This document shows, piece by piece, positions 53,075 through 63,430 of a stretch of DNA of 64,000 nucleotides (the stretch's first letter is position 1; every line of letters begins with the position of its first letter). Made by a program: the position numbers and the translations under genes. The notes under the pieces were generated by a model. The model did not search any database. It was not told where the DNA came from and saw only the letters and a list, made by a program, of their open reading frames with translations. The stretch comes from Microbulbifer flavimaris (GTDB lineage: Bacteria > Pseudomonadota > Gammaproteobacteria > Pseudomonadales > Cellvibrionaceae), in the NCBI RefSeq assembly GCF_001641755.2, contig NZ_LRFG02000003.1, forward strand, positions 124,001-188,000, in the 5' to 3' direction.

Positions 53075-54388
53075 TCAGCCGGCATCCGCCGCAGAGTCAG
53101 GCTGCCAGAGCGGCGACGTCGCGCTCTCTTTGTACGGCGCCAGCAGACGCTCCAGATCGCCACGGGGCAATGTCAGCGCCAGCTCGCAAGCGCCGTCATC
53201 CAGGTAGCGCTCGTCGCGGACCGCATTGATCTCATGCAACTGGGCACGCAACCGGCCCTGCTCGGGCGCCACTACGAGATGACCGCTGACCATCTCCTCC
53301 CCGAGTCGCTCGGCAATGGCCTCCACCAGAAGGTCACAGCCCTCTCCTGTCACTGCCGAAAGCCAGACCGCACGCGGCATGCCGTGCTCATCGCGGTCGA
53401 TCCCGGGCTCACGATCCTGCAACAGGTCGATCTTGTTGTAGACCAGCAGCTGGGGAAGCTCCCCCGCGCCGATTTCCGTGAGGACTTCCTGTACCTCTTC
53501 CATCAGGGTCAGGCGGTCCTCGGCCGCTGCATCGACCACATGCAAAAGCAGCGAGGCATTGCTGGCCTCCTCTAGGGTGGCACGAAACGCCTCAACCAGC
53601 CGGTGCGGCAGGTGGGAGACGAATCCTACCGTGTCGGCCAGAATCATGGCCCCGACATTGGGCAGCTCCACGCGGCGCATGGTCGGATCCAGCGTGGCGA
53701 ACAGCTGGTCCTTCACGTAGACACCGGCATCCGTCAGGCGATTGAACAAGGTGGACTTGCCCGCGTTGGTATATCCCACCAGGGATACCGTGGCGACTTC
53801 CGCCCGCGAGCGGGCCCGCCGGCCCTGCTCGCGCTGGCGCCGCACCTTCTCCAGGCGCTTCTCAATCGAGTCGATACGCGCGCGCAGCAGTCGCCGGTCG
53901 GTCTCGAGCTGGGTTTCACCGGGACCGCGCAGGCCAATACCGCCCTTCTGCCGCTCCAGGTGCGTCCAGCCCCGCACCAGGCGCGTGGACATATGGCGCA
54001 GCTGGGCCAGCTCGACCTGCAGCTTGCCCTCATGGGTTCGGGCCCGCTGAGCGAAAATGTCGAGGATCAGGCCGGTCCGATCCAGCACCCGACACTTCAA
54101 CTCCCGCTCGATATTGCGCTCCTGACTGGGCGAGAGAATGTGATCGAAAATTACCAGCTGCGCGTCGTGCTCCCGAACTGCGGCCTGGATTTCCTCCAGT
54201 TTGCCGCGCCCCACAAAGGTCTTGGGGTCGGGGGTTGCCCGCTGGCCAAAGATAAAGGTCACCGGATCGGCACCGGCAGAAAGGGCCAGCTCCTCGAACT
54301 CCCGGGGGTCCTCCGGGCTGTCGATAGCGGACAGATCCAGGTGCACCAGCACAGCCAGCTCTCCGGATTTCGGTCGTTCAAAAAACAA
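53075..54388 (-). CDS. hflX: GTPase HflX
   Basis: A 437-aa ribosome-associated GTPase that splits stalled or heat-damaged 70S ribosomes. N-terminal nucleotide-binding domain (ATPDPKTFVGRGKLEEI), helical linker, then the G domain with GYTNAGKST (G1), DTVGF (G3) and NKIDLL (G4). Start is a TTG at 54388 with AGAGAG upstream; it aligns with the MFFER start of relatives and no ATG is near. Separated from hfq by a 200-bp gap containing two hairpins. Confidence 0.95.
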   Translation of the reverse strand: MFFERPKSGELAVLVHLDLSAIDSPEDPREFEELALSAGADPVTFIFGQRATPDPKTFVGRGKLEEIQAAVREHDAQLVIFDHILSPSQERNIERELKCRVLDRTGLILDIFAQRARTHEGKLQVELAQLRHMSTRLVRGWTHLERQKGGIGLRGPGETQLETDRRLLRARIDSIEKRLEKVRRQREQGRRARSRAEVATVSLVGYTNAGKSTLFNRLTDAGVYVKDQLFATLDPTMRRVELPNVGAMILADTVGFVSHLPHRLVEAFRATLEEASNASLLLHVVDAAAEDRLTLMEEVQEVLTEIGAGELPQLLVYNKIDLLQDREPGIDRDEHGMPRAVWLSAVTGEGCDLLVEAIAERLGEEMVSGHLVVAPEQGRLRAQLHEINAVRDERYLDDGACELALTLPRGDLERLLAPYKESATSPLWQPDSAADAG

Positions 54389-54510
54389 GGGTAACTCTCT
54401 TTAAGGGGCTCATAACGGGGCGAGTATCTTTCGGGAGACACGCTGCCGCGGCGGGCGCTCGGCCTCGGCACTTGGCTTTTGAATCGCCTTTCGTACCAGC
54501 CAAATGGCAG

Positions 54511-54566
54511 GCGCCCCGGCATGCCGGGGCGCTGCAAATAATAGAGCGGCGACGACAGCGCCGCTC
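54511..54566 (-). terminator. Two consecutive hairpins between hfq and hflX
   Basis: A perfect palindrome GCGCCCCGGCATGCCGGGGCGC (two 11-nt arms, 54511-54532) and a GAGCGGCG/CGCCGCTC stem-loop (54544-54566) lie directly after the hfq stop. Reading the reverse strand, the first is followed by TATTATTT. They could form a leaky terminator that makes hfq mRNA more abundant than hflXKC, or a 3' end that stabilises hfq mRNA. Confidence 0.6.
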
Positions 54567-54588
54567 AAGGACGGGGTTCGGAGTCGGC

Positions 54589-54873
54589 TCAGCCGAAAGT
54601 TTCCCGCTCACCGCCCTCGCCGTGACCCTCAGCGCCCTGCTGGGCCGCCGGGTTCAGCAGCGGAACCCGCACCGCACGGGATGGGACCACAGTGGAAATC
54701 GCGTGCTTGTAAACCATCTGGCTTACGGTGTTTTTCAACAATACAACAAACTGGTCGAAGGATTCGATTTGCCCCTGAAGCTTGATACCGTTCACCAGGT
54801 AGATGGAAACTGGGATGCGCTCTTTGCGCAGAACATTGAGGTAAGGGTCTTGTAAGCTGTGCCCTTTTGACAT
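54589..54873 (-). CDS. hfq: RNA chaperone Hfq
   Basis: Hexameric Sm-like RNA chaperone for small RNA-mRNA pairing. 94 aa: [41 protein letters not shown] (Sm1) and [13 protein letters not shown] (Sm2, with the poly-U-binding YKH) are canonical. The disordered tail ([19 protein letters not shown]) is short and acidic/Gly-rich. The start at 54873 has AAGGAG upstream; an in-frame extension upstream is not family-like. Confidence 0.98.
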   Translation of the reverse strand: MSKGHSLQDPYLNVLRKERIPVSIYLVNGIKLQGQIESFDQFVVLLKNTVSQMVYKHAISTVVPSRAVRVPLLNPAAQQGAEGHGEGGERETFG

Positions 54874-55059
54874 CTTTTTTCTCCTTGTCAAAAGCTGGAA
54901 GCAGTATGCATCCCATAATCGCACTCGCGAAAGCCGCGAGCTAAAGAACGGTTACGGTTGAATACGCGTATCGATAATAGAGCCCAAAGTCGGGGGGCTC
55001 TGTGAAACAAACTGACTGAATGGGCCGCCAATAGGATGACCCATCCACGTTATGGCTGC

Positions 55060-56049
55060 TCATGTGAGAAATTTCAAGGCTTCTGCCAACATTTCGTCAT
55101 TTTTGCGCACCCGCCCCGCCGCGTCTTGAGTATAGATTCGCGCCAAATCCTGCCAGCGTCGCAACCAGGTCAGCTGACGCTTGGCCAGCTGGCGGGTGGC
55201 GGCAACGCCGGCCGCCACCATTTCCTCATAATCGAGCCGTCCCTCCAGGTACTGCCACACCTGGCGATATCCCACTGCACGGATCGCCGGCAGGTCCTCA
55301 TGCAGGTCACCGCGGCCCCGCAGGGTGCGCACCTCATCCACAAAACCGGCCTCCAGCATGCGCTGAAAACGCAGCGCGATGCGCTCATGCAGCAGCGCCC
55401 TGTCTCGCGGCACCAGTGCCAGCTGGCGCAGGTCGTAATGTTCGGCCACAGAATCCTGTGCTTGTTCCCGCCGGAGCTCTGAGAGCGGTTTGCCCGTCAG
55501 CCGATAGACCTCCAGCCCACGCTCGATGCGCACGGAATGATTGGGGTGCAATTCCGCCGCCAGCTCCGGGTCCACAGCCGCCAGCTCGCGGTGCAGTGCA
55601 GGCCAGCCCTCCCGCTCCGCCTGCGCCTCAATTTCTGCACGGACAGCAGGGTCGGCCTCGGGGAGCTCCGCCATGCCCTCGAGCAGCGCGCGAAAGTAGA
55701 GCATGGTGCCGCCCACCAGCAGTGGCGTACGGCCGCCAGCCACAATCTCGGCCATCGCCTGCAAGGCATCGCGGCGAAACTGTCCGGCGGAATAGGATTG
55801 GGAGGGATCGCAGATATCGATCAAGCGGTGGGGATAACGGGCCAGCTCTTCCGGGCTCGGCTTGGCGGAACCGATATCCAGGCCCCGGTATACCAGGGCG
55901 GAATCCACGCTGACCAGCTCAACCGGCAGCCGGTCCGCGAGCGCCATGGCCAGATCCGTCTTGCCGGAGGCGGTAGGCCCCATGAGAAATATCGCGCGCG
56001 GCTTGTTTGCCAACTCACCCTCCAACTCACTCTCCAGTCTGGCGGTCAA
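55060..56049 (-). CDS. miaA: tRNA dimethylallyltransferase
   Basis: Adds a dimethylallyl group to A37 of tRNAs reading UNN codons. The 329-aa protein has P-loop [14 protein letters not shown] at residues 21-34, the [19 protein letters not shown] substrate block, [14 protein letters not shown] and [11 protein letters not shown]. No ATG precedes the P-loop at a suitable distance; the TTG at 56049 with GGAG 9 nt upstream gives a 17-residue lead-in and is the best start, though TTG codons 7 and 11 positions later cannot be excluded. It follows mutL by 24 bp. Confidence 0.93.
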   Translation of the reverse strand: MTARLESELEGELANKPRAIFLMGPTASGKTDLAMALADRLPVELVSVDSALVYRGLDIGSAKPSPEELARYPHRLIDICDPSQSYSAGQFRRDALQAMAEIVAGGRTPLLVGGTMLYFRALLEGMAELPEADPAVRAEIEAQAEREGWPALHRELAAVDPELAAELHPNHSVRIERGLEVYRLTGKPLSELRREQAQDSVAEHYDLRQLALVPRDRALLHERIALRFQRMLEAGFVDEVRTLRGRGDLHEDLPAIRAVGYRQVWQYLEGRLDYEEMVAAGVAATRQLAKRQLTWLRRWQDLARIYTQDAAGRVRKNDEMLAEALKFLT

Positions 56050-56073
56050 AATGGAGTGCTCCGGGGCGGCCGC

Positions 56074-57966
56074 TCACTGGCCGCGCAAAAACCACTTGTC
56101 CATGTCTGCCAGTTTAACCTGCGTCCAGGTAGGGCGGCCGTGGTTGCACTGGCCACTGCGCTCGGTTCGCTCCATGTCCCTGAGCAGGGCGTTCATTTCC
56201 GGCACTGTCAACTTGCGGTTGGCCCGCACGGAGCCGTGGCAGGCCATGGTGGAGAGGATCTCGTTGATCCGCTCGCCGATGCGGTCGCTCCCCCCCTCGG
56301 CCAGCAAATCTGACAGCACATCACGGACCAACTGCTCCACTTCCGCACCGTGAAGCATGGTGGGCACCTGGCGCACCAGCAGGGTTTCCGGGCCAGCCCG
56401 CTGCAGCACGAAACCCAGGGACGAGAACACTTCACTGCGCTCCTCGAAGCAGTCGGCCTCGCGCTGGCTCACCGCCAGGCTCACAGGCACCAGCAGCGGC
56501 TGCGCCTGGATGCCGCCGGCGGCATGCGCAGTCTTCATGCGCTCGTAAACAATGCGTTCGTGGGCCGCATGCATGTCCACCACGATCAGGCCGTGCTGGT
56601 TCTGGGCCAGGATATAGATACCGTGCAACTGGGCCAGGGCGTAACCCAGCGGCGGCGCCTCGCCATTCTCAGAGGCGACCGGCGCTGCAGCCTCCCCGGT
56701 GGGCCAGGGCTGGGCCAGCTGCGCACTGGCTTGAGGCGCTGCTGCCCCCGGTCCGGCTTCCGCCACACCGGGTACACCCTGGTAGGGCTGGTGCAGGGTG
56801 GCGTAACCCTGCATCTGCTGCTGCAGATCCCCCGTCGATGGCGCCGAGGACAGCGGCATCCGCTCCTGGGCGGCAAATTCCCCCACGGCCACGCCGGTCA
56901 CCGGTTGCGGGCGCACCTGCGCCAGTTCGTTATCATCCCCTTCCCCATCCCGGTCTCCCGGGCGCACCGACGCCAGCGCACGATGCAGGCTGCCGAACAG
57001 GAAGTCGTGCACCAGGCGGCTATCGCGGAAACGAACCTCATGCTTGGTGGGGTGGACGTTGACATCCACCGAGGCCGGATCCAGTTCCAGGTAGAGCACA
57101 AACGCCGGATGGCGGCCGTGGTACAGCACGTCGGCAAAGGCGCGACGCACCGCATGGCTGACCACTTTGTCGCGGATAGCGCGACCGTTCACATAGAAAA
57201 ACTGCAGGTCGGCCTGGGAACGGGAGAAGGCGGGTTCCGCCACCCACCCCCACAGACGCAGGCCGCTGCGTTCCACATCGATATGCAGTGCATTCTGCAT
57301 GAAAGCGGGACCGCACACCTGGGATACGCGGCGCTCCATCTCCACCCGGCCGCTGCCAGCGCGCAGGTTGTGCACGCCCTTGCCGTTATGGCGCAGGGTA
57401 ATGGAGACGTCGAAGCGCGACAGCGCCAGGCGCTTGATGGTGTCGTCGACCCGGTTGAATTCGGTCTTCTCGGTACGCAGGAATTTCCGCCGTGCCGGGG
57501 TATTGAAAAAGAGGTCGCGCACATCGACGGTGGTGCCGCGGGGATGTGCTGCGGGTGCCAGCTGGGCCTGCATATCGCGCCCCTCGGCGCTCACCTGCCA
57601 GCCCTTACCCGAATCATCGCGGCTGCTGGTCATGGTGAGCCGGGCGACCGAGGAAATACTGGCCAAAGCCTCGCCGCGGAAGCCCAGGGTTGCCACCGCT
57701 TCCAGATCCTCCAGCGCGTGGATCTTGGAGGTGGCGTGGCGGGCCAGGGCCATGGGCAGATCCTCGCGGTCGATACCGCGGCCGTTGTCGCGCACCTTGA
57801 TCCGCTTGATGCCGCCATTTTCTATTTCGACATCGAGTCGGGAGGCACCCGCATCGAGGCTGTTTTCCAGCAGCTCCTTGATTACCGAGGCGGGGCGCTC
57901 GACCACCTCACCAGCGGCGATCTGGTTGGCGAGGCGCGGGGTGAGCTGCGCAATCTTGTCGTGCAT
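56074..57966 (-). CDS. mutL: DNA mismatch repair protein MutL, endonuclease type
   Basis: A 630-aa GHKL ATPase that couples MutS to strand processing. ATPase motifs are [20 protein letters not shown] (with catalytic Glu), DNGRGI and [12 protein letters not shown]. The C-terminal domain carries [12 protein letters not shown] (residues 464-475), matching the DQHA(x)2E(x)4E metal-binding nickase motif with Met for Gln, plus [12 protein letters not shown] and CNHGRPT. E. coli-type MutL lacks this motif. This MutL is therefore expected to nick DNA itself, without MutH. Confidence 0.97.
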   Translation of the reverse strand: MHDKIAQLTPRLANQIAAGEVVERPASVIKELLENSLDAGASRLDVEIENGGIKRIKVRDNGRGIDREDLPMALARHATSKIHALEDLEAVATLGFRGEALASISSVARLTMTSSRDDSGKGWQVSAEGRDMQAQLAPAAHPRGTTVDVRDLFFNTPARRKFLRTEKTEFNRVDDTIKRLALSRFDVSITLRHNGKGVHNLRAGSGRVEMERRVSQVCGPAFMQNALHIDVERSGLRLWGWVAEPAFSRSQADLQFFYVNGRAIRDKVVSHAVRRAFADVLYHGRHPAFVLYLELDPASVDVNVHPTKHEVRFRDSRLVHDFLFGSLHRALASVRPGDRDGEGDDNELAQVRPQPVTGVAVGEFAAQERMPLSSAPSTGDLQQQMQGYATLHQPYQGVPGVAEAGPGAAAPQASAQLAQPWPTGEAAAPVASENGEAPPLGYALAQLHGIYILAQNQHGLIVVDMHAAHERIVYERMKTAHAAGGIQAQPLLVPVSLAVSQREADCFEERSEVFSSLGFVLQRAGPETLLVRQVPTMLHGAEVEQLVRDVLSDLLAEGGSDRIGERINEILSTMACHGSVRANRKLTVPEMNALLRDMERTERSGQCNHGRPTWTQVKLADMDKWFLRGQ

Positions 57967-58026
57967 AAAAAGAACATCGGCCCGCCTTGCGGGCTCTTGC
58001 AGGGAATTTATCGGCTCGCTTCGCGC

Positions 58027-59337
58027 TCAGCTCGACGGGATATTGAGGGTCTGACCCACCTGGATCACCGAGGTGTTGATCCCGTTCAGCCGTTTCAGCG
58101 AAGCAACCGAAACATTGTATCTCGCGGCAATACCCGACAGGGTATCGCCGCGGGCGATGGTGTGGCGGCGATCCAGCCGGTCACGGTTCACAGCAAGCCA
58201 GCTGCCTGCCGGCGGGCGCGTCGTGAAGTGCGCCACTATACCGTCGCTCAGCTTTTGTGCCAGTCGCCGCTGAAATGACGGGTCGCGCAGGCGGCGCGCC
58301 TCCTGCGGATTGGTGATGAAACCCGTTTCCACCAGGATGGAGGGCACATCCGGTGAGCGCAGTACGGCAAAATTGGCCTGCTCCACACGCTTCTTGTGCA
58401 GGTGTGTGACCACACCCAGCTGCTGAAGAACGCTGGCACCGATATCCAGGCTGGCATTCATGGTGGCCGTCATGGAGAGATCCAGCAACACACCTGCCAG
58501 GGTGTCGTCCTTGTCGCCCAGGTTCAGGCTGCCGGCACCGCCGATCAGGTCCGACTCGTTTTCCCGCTGGGCCAGGAATCGCGCCGTCTCACTGGTGGCC
58601 CCGCGGGAGGACACCGCGTAGACGCCTGCACCGCGGGCATCTTTGCGGGTGAAGGCATCCGCGTGAATGGAGACGAACAGGTCCGCGCGCATCTTGCGGC
58701 CCTTGTTCACACGTTCACGCAGAGGAATGTAGTAGTCACCGGTGCGCACCAGCTTGGCCTTGAAGCCCGGCCGCCCATTGATCGCCTTCTGCAGCTGGCG
58801 ACTGATGGCCAGCACCACGTCCTTCTCCCGCAACCCGCCAGGCCCCAGGGCGCCCGGATCTTCACCGCCGTGGCCTGCGTCGATGGCGATCACCACATCC
58901 CGCTCGCGGCTCACCTGAAGAACGGTTTTCTCCTCCTGAGCCACCTTGTCGTAAAGGTCGATCACCAGGCGGTCCGGCAGATTGCCATGGCGACGCAGCG
59001 CAAAACTGCGCGGGCTGATCTGCTGCTTGAGGTCGAGTACCACCCTCAAGTCGCGCTGGTTCTGCCGCGCATGGCGCAGTCCCTCGATGGGGGTATTACC
59101 GAGCTCCAGCCCCTCGAGCGCCGCCGCAAGCTGTGCATTGCTGATGTCCACCACCACCCGGTGCGGCGAAGAAAGTGTGAAAAGCTTGTGCTCTGCCGGC
59201 CCACTGAGGTCGAACACCAGGCGGGTGTGATCCGGCGCGCGCCAGAGACGCACACCTTCAATTTCCGTCGCCAGGGCCGGGGGCGTGAGCACCAGGGCCA
59301 CCACAAGGGCGAACAATCGGATTGAGGCTCGCTTCAT
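58027..59337 (-). CDS. N-acetylmuramoyl-L-alanine amidase (AmiB/AmiC type) with AMIN and LysM domains
   Basis: A 436-aa periplasmic amidase for daughter-cell separation. Order: signal peptide (ALVVALVLTPPALA), AMIN domain (about 25-125, septal targeting), zinc Amidase_3 domain (about 148-370) with AIDAGHGGEDPGA, FVSIHADAFT and SILVETGFITNPQEA, then one C-terminal LysM (HTIARGDTLSGIAARYNVS). The start at 59337 gives a normal signal peptide, although the AAAGG is very close to the ATG. Sits between tsaE and mutL as in most Gammaproteobacteria. Confidence 0.95.
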   Translation of the reverse strand: MKRASIRLFALVVALVLTPPALATEIEGVRLWRAPDHTRLVFDLSGPAEHKLFTLSSPHRVVVDISNAQLAAALEGLELGNTPIEGLRHARQNQRDLRVVLDLKQQISPRSFALRRHGNLPDRLVIDLYDKVAQEEKTVLQVSRERDVVIAIDAGHGGEDPGALGPGGLREKDVVLAISRQLQKAINGRPGFKAKLVRTGDYYIPLRERVNKGRKMRADLFVSIHADAFTRKDARGAGVYAVSSRGATSETARFLAQRENESDLIGGAGSLNLGDKDDTLAGVLLDLSMTATMNASLDIGASVLQQLGVVTHLHKKRVEQANFAVLRSPDVPSILVETGFITNPQEARRLRDPSFQRRLAQKLSDGIVAHFTTRPPAGSWLAVNRDRLDRRHTIARGDTLSGIAARYNVSVASLKRLNGINTSVIQVGQTLNIPSS

Positions 59338-59410
59338 CCTTTCTGTCCCGTTGGTTATTGCCTTTATCGGGTCAATCCCTTCCAGCAAGACTGCCTATCT
59401 ACTGTTGTAT

Positions 59411-59896
59411 TTACAGCAATTTTCCCGCGACCGCGAGTACCCTCTGCCCGCTGGGCGAATGGGCGCTGACACTGAGCTGCCGACCATTGTCCGCAACCGT
59501 CAGCGCGACTTCCAGATCCGGCTCCGGCAGGATGCCGGTACCGCGCTGGGGCCACTCCACCAGGCTCAGACTGCCGGGGGCAAAGTAATCACGCACCCCC
59601 ATAAACTCGAGCTCCTCCGGATCGCCCAGACGGTAGAGATCGAAGTGATACACACGCCAGTCGCCCATCTCGTAGGGCTCCACCAGGGTATAGGTGGGGC
59701 TTTTCACTGCGCCATCGTGGCCGAACGCTCGCAACACACCGCGGGAAAAGGTGGTTTTGCCCGCACCCAGTTCACCGAACAGATAAAGAGTCAGCCCCGC
59801 GGACAAGCCGCTGGCGAGGCAGGCCTTGCCGATGGCCGCGCCGGCGGCAACTGTCGCCTCCTCATCGGGCAGATCCCGTTCCAGCGTTGGCTCCAT
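59411..59896 (-). CDS. tsaE: tRNA threonylcarbamoyladenosine biosynthesis ATPase TsaE
   Basis: A 161-aa ATPase needed with TsaB and TsaD for t6A37 modification of ANN-decoding tRNAs. Walker A is [51 protein letters not shown] is almost invariant in the family. The start at 59896 has AAGGGG upstream; another ATG seven codons earlier with GGGAG is equally possible. It follows nnr by 74 bp. Confidence 0.95.
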   Translation of the reverse strand: MEPTLERDLPDEEATVAAGAAIGKACLASGLSAGLTLYLFGELGAGKTTFSRGVLRAFGHDGAVKSPTYTLVEPYEMGDWRVYHFDLYRLGDPEELEFMGVRDYFAPGSLSLVEWPQRGTGILPEPDLEVALTVADNGRQLSVSAHSPSGQRVLAVAGKLL

Positions 59897-59970
59897 GGTG
59901 CGCCCCTTACCCTGCATCGTTAACACTCCCGTCCCGGCCTATCCAACCGACCGCGCTCAGCGCCGCCGGT

Positions 59971-61452
59971 TCAATCCACCAGTTTCCGCACCCAGGGCAG
60001 CAGGTCCGTTGCCAGCAAACCGCGCTGGCCATCGGCCGCCGCGCGATCACCGGCGGCACCGTGAAGCCACACCGCAAGGCGCACTGCGTCGACGAGAGGC
60101 AAACGCTGGCCGATCAGCGCCGCAATGATGCCCGTCAGCAGGTCGCCCATGCCGCCGGAGGCCATACCCGGGTTGCCGCCATTGATCAGGTCGACACCGC
60201 CATCGTGGGCAATCAGTGTTCCCGCCCCTTTGAGTACCACTACGCCGCTGAACTTCTCCTGAATTGCCTGTGCCGCGGCGAGGGGATCTGCCAGTACCGC
60301 ATCCGTATCCCAGTCAAGCAGGCGCGCCGCCTCACCGACGTGCGGCGTCAGCACCCAGTCGTCGCGCCGGACACCCGCCAGCACCCTGCCGCCGGCGAGA
60401 ATATTCAGTGCATCGGCATCCACCACCAGCGGCACTTCGGCGCGACCGGCACGGGCCAGCAACTGCTCCCCCCAGGGAGCGCGGCCGAGGCCGGGCCCCA
60501 CCGCAATCACATCGGGGATTTCCAGCAGGGGCTCCAGCTCCTGGCCGGATATCACCGGGTGAGCCATGACTTCGGGGCAGCGGGTTAACGCGGCAGAGAG
60601 ATGCTCGGGGCGTGTCGCCAGGGAAATCAAGCCAGCGCCGCAGCGGGCGGTAGACTCCGCCGCCATCAGCGCCGCGCCGCCAAAACCCTTGTCCCCACCC
60701 ACTACCAGCACGTGCCCGAACTGGTTCTTGTAGGCATCGAGGGGACGCGGAGTGAGGCGTGGGACACTGGCTCCGGTATAGCGCCACACCAGCGGATCCA
60801 GCCCCCGGTATGCCTCTGCAGGCGCACCGAGGTCCTCAAATATGACCTCTCCGCACGTTGCCGGACCCCGAACACAGTAGAGCCCGAGCTTGCGACCGAT
60901 AAAAGTGACGGTCACGTCCGCCTGCACGGCCTTGTCGCCGTGGCCGGTATCGGCGTTCAGGCCCGAGGGCACATCCACCGCCAGCACCGGCGCAACACTG
61001 CGGTTGATGCGCTCCACCGCGTGGCCCACCGGCTCGCGCAGTTCACCACTGAACCCGGTACCCAGGAGCGCATCGACGATCACGGTATCGCCGTCTTCCG
61101 TATCCAGCTCGGTCAGCGACTGGACCACATGGACACCCTCCTGCAGCGCAAATTCATAGGCGGAGAGTGCGTCGCCACTGAGCTTTTCCGGCGGTACGCA
61201 GGCATAGGCCGTGACCGGGATCTGCTTCTGCGCGGCCAGCCCGGCTACTACATAGCCATCCCCGCCGTTGTTGCCGCCGCCGCAGAACACCTGCAAGCGC
61301 CGCAGGTCGGGCCAGTGCACCATCAGCTGGGCAAAAGCTCGACGACCGGCCCGCTTCATCAGGACAAGGGAGGGAATGTCGAGTGCGGCGATCACGCGCC
61401 GATCCAGTTCCCGAACCGATTCAGCGCTGTACAGGGGTTGAGGCGTATCCAT
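59971..61452 (-). CDS. nnr: Bifunctional NAD(P)H-hydrate epimerase/dehydratase
   Basis: Repairs damaged nicotinamide cofactors. The 493-aa protein joins an N-terminal YjeF epimerase domain (CGGGNNGGDGYVVAGLA, near residue 57) to a C-terminal ADP-dependent (S)-NAD(P)HX dehydratase of ribokinase-like fold (VGPGLGRAPWG, VDADALNIL, GNPGMASGGMGDLLTGIIAALI). GGGAG lies just upstream of the ATG. It is divergent from queG and first in nnr-tsaE-amidase-mutL-miaA. Confidence 0.96.
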   Translation of the reverse strand: MDTPQPLYSAESVRELDRRVIAALDIPSLVLMKRAGRRAFAQLMVHWPDLRRLQVFCGGGNNGGDGYVVAGLAAQKQIPVTAYACVPPEKLSGDALSAYEFALQEGVHVVQSLTELDTEDGDTVIVDALLGTGFSGELREPVGHAVERINRSVAPVLAVDVPSGLNADTGHGDKAVQADVTVTFIGRKLGLYCVRGPATCGEVIFEDLGAPAEAYRGLDPLVWRYTGASVPRLTPRPLDAYKNQFGHVLVVGGDKGFGGAALMAAESTARCGAGLISLATRPEHLSAALTRCPEVMAHPVISGQELEPLLEIPDVIAVGPGLGRAPWGEQLLARAGRAEVPLVVDADALNILAGGRVLAGVRRDDWVLTPHVGEAARLLDWDTDAVLADPLAAAQAIQEKFSGVVVLKGAGTLIAHDGGVDLINGGNPGMASGGMGDLLTGIIAALIGQRLPLVDAVRLAVWLHGAAGDRAAADGQRGLLATDLLPWVRKLVD

Positions 61453-61581
61453 GCGGCTCCCGCGGTGTGGTCAAATTTTAATCTGTGGCAAAATAGCCGA
61501 CCGGGCCCGGTTCGGCGCCCTTATGCGCCGCAAAGTATACCGTTACGGGCGCGCGAATTGTTCCCCGCTGCGAGAGAGACC

Positions 61582-62694
61582 ATGAACCAGGCCGCACTCG
61601 CCGAGCTGGCAGCCCTGATCAAAGACTGGGGCCGCGAACTCGGCTTCCAGCAGATCGGCATTACCGACTGTCACCTGACGGAGGATGCCGAGCACCTGCG
61701 CGCCTGGATCGATGCCGGCCACCATGGCGATATGGACTGGATGGCGGCCCACGGCGACAAGCGCTGGCGCCCTGAAAAGCTGGAACCCGGGACGCTTCGG
61801 GTCATCAGCGCGCGCCTCGACTACCTACCGCCGGATACGGAACCGGTGCGGGTCCTCAAGGATTCCTCCAAGGCCTATGTCTCCCGCTATGCCACGGGGC
61901 GCGACTACCACAAGCTGATCCGCAAGCGCCTCGCCCAGCTGGGCGAGCGTATCGAACACTTCTGCGATGAGCGGGGTATTGAGGTAAAAGGCCGGGCATT
62001 CACTGACAGCGCACCGGTGATGGAGCGCGCCCTGGCGCAGAAAGCAGGGCTGGGCTGGATCGGCAAGAACTGCATGCTGATCAACAGTGGCGCGGGTTCC
62101 TGGTTTTTCCTCGGCGAGCTGTTCACCTCCCTGCCGCTGCCCGTGGACGAGAGCGATGAACCCAACCAGTGCGGGGAGTGCAGCGCCTGTCTGAAGGTCT
62201 GCCCCACGGACGCGTTTCTGGGCCCCAACCAACTGGATGCCCGCCGCTGCATTTCCTACCTGACGATCGAGAACAAGGGGCCCATTCCTGAAGAATTCCG
62301 CGAGCCCATGGGCAACCGGGTGTTTGGCTGCGACGACTGCCAGATCATCTGCCCCTGGAACCGCTTCGCGCAGCCCACGGCAGAGCGGGACTTCCACCCA
62401 CGCCACGGTCTCGCCGACGGCGACCTGCTGGCGCTGTTCCGGTGGTCTGAAGACGAGTTTCTGCAGCGCACAGCCGGCTCTGCCATCCGCCGCATCGGCT
62501 ATGAGCGCTGGCAGCGTAACCTGGCCGTTGCCATCGGCAATGGCGAGCCTGCTGCCGAAGCCATCGCTGCACTGGAATCCGCCCGGGGCAACGCGACACC
62601 GCTGGTGGCGGAACATATCCACTGGGCGCTCCAGCGACTGCGCAGCGGGCGTCGTCGCCGGCGCAAGATCCGGCGCCAATTGAACCAGGACTGA
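61582..62694 (+). CDS. queG: Epoxyqueuosine reductase
   Basis: Cobalamin- and [4Fe-4S]-dependent enzyme reducing epoxyqueuosine to queuosine in tRNA. The 370-aa protein has the N-terminal DUF1730 region, LGWIGKNCMLIN, two ferredoxin-like motifs (CGECSACLKVCP and FGCDDCQIICPWN with the intervening RRCISYLTIE Cys) and a C-terminal HEAT-like part. GAGAGAGACC precedes the ATG. A much longer in-frame extension upstream overlaps nnr on the other strand and is not coding. Confidence 0.96.
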   Translation: MNQAALAELAALIKDWGRELGFQQIGITDCHLTEDAEHLRAWIDAGHHGDMDWMAAHGDKRWRPEKLEPGTLRVISARLDYLPPDTEPVRVLKDSSKAYVSRYATGRDYHKLIRKRLAQLGERIEHFCDERGIEVKGRAFTDSAPVMERALAQKAGLGWIGKNCMLINSGAGSWFFLGELFTSLPLPVDESDEPNQCGECSACLKVCPTDAFLGPNQLDARRCISYLTIENKGPIPEEFREPMGNRVFGCDDCQIICPWNRFAQPTAERDFHPRHGLADGDLLALFRWSEDEFLQRTAGSAIRRIGYERWQRNLAVAIGNGEPAAEAIAALESARGNATPLVAEHIHWALQRLRSGRRRRRKIRRQLNQD

Positions 62695-62710
62695 GGGTCA
62701 GAGCCAGAGG

Positions 62711-63253
62711 TCAGGAAAGCCGGAAGAAATGCTCCCGGTAGTGCTTGAGCTCGTCGATACTGTCGCGGATGTCATCCATCGCCAGGTGACTGCTGTGTTT
62801 CTTAACGCCCTCGAGCACATCCGGCCGCCAGCGGCGGGCCAGCTCCTTGACGGAACTGACGTCCAGGTTGCGGTAGTGAAAATAGCTCTCCAGCTGCGGC
62901 ATGTATTTGACCAGGAAGCGACGGTCCTGACCGATGGAGTTACCGCACATGGGCGAGGCCCCCTCCGGCACCCACTGGCGCAGGAAGTCGAGGGTCTCAC
63001 GCTCTGCTTCGCGCTCGGTGATGTGGGAATCGCGCACCCGCTGGACCAGCCCGGAACCGCCGTGCTGCTCGGTATTCCAGTCATCCATTGCCGCCAGCAG
63101 GGCATCGCTCTGGTGCACCGCCATCGACGGCCCTTCGGCGAGAAGGTTGAGCTTGGAATCCGTGATGATGGTGGCGATCTCGATGATGCGCTCCTTTTCC
63201 GGGTCCAGCCCGGTCATCTCCAGATCGATCCAGATAAGGTTGTTTTGATCCAC
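62711..63253 (-). CDS. orn: Oligoribonuclease
   Basis: DEDDh 3'-5' exonuclease that degrades 2-5-nt RNAs, including pGpG from c-di-GMP breakdown. The 180-aa protein begins [27 protein letters not shown] (first Asp and Glu), then [11 protein letters not shown] and [15 protein letters not shown] (His and last Asp). Start is GTG with AAGGAGG 7 nt upstream; sequence further upstream in frame is not family-like. Convergent with queG (16 bp) and divergent from rsgA. Confidence 0.96.
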   Translation of the reverse strand: MDQNNLIWIDLEMTGLDPEKERIIEIATIITDSKLNLLAEGPSMAVHQSDALLAAMDDWNTEQHGGSGLVQRVRDSHITEREAERETLDFLRQWVPEGASPMCGNSIGQDRRFLVKYMPQLESYFHYRNLDVSSVKELARRWRPDVLEGVKKHSSHLAMDDIRDSIDELKHYREHFFRLS

Positions 63254-63430
63254 GCGCGGCCTCCTTTTGCTTGCGCGAACGGTAGCGCAAAGGTCCGCGC
63301 ATGCAAAGCACAGGGCTCCGGAGCGCGCAAACTGAGCCTCCTCAGGTGAAAAACGACGCCCCCGGGCATGCCTCAAGCTATAATCCGCGCAAACCTTACC
63401 GGGAGCCCGCACGGTGCAACCTACCCGCCG

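Noticed and set aside
56350..58278. 642-codon open frame on the + strand
   Set aside because: It is antisense to mutL and the amidase 3' end, has no start-proximal ribosome-binding site and no family motifs; the reverse-strand genes are certain. Long antisense frames are expected at this GC content.
60601..61581. Long N-terminal extension in frame with queG
   Set aside because: The extension is antisense to nnr. The family start at 61582 has its own ribosome-binding site and gives the normal QueG length.
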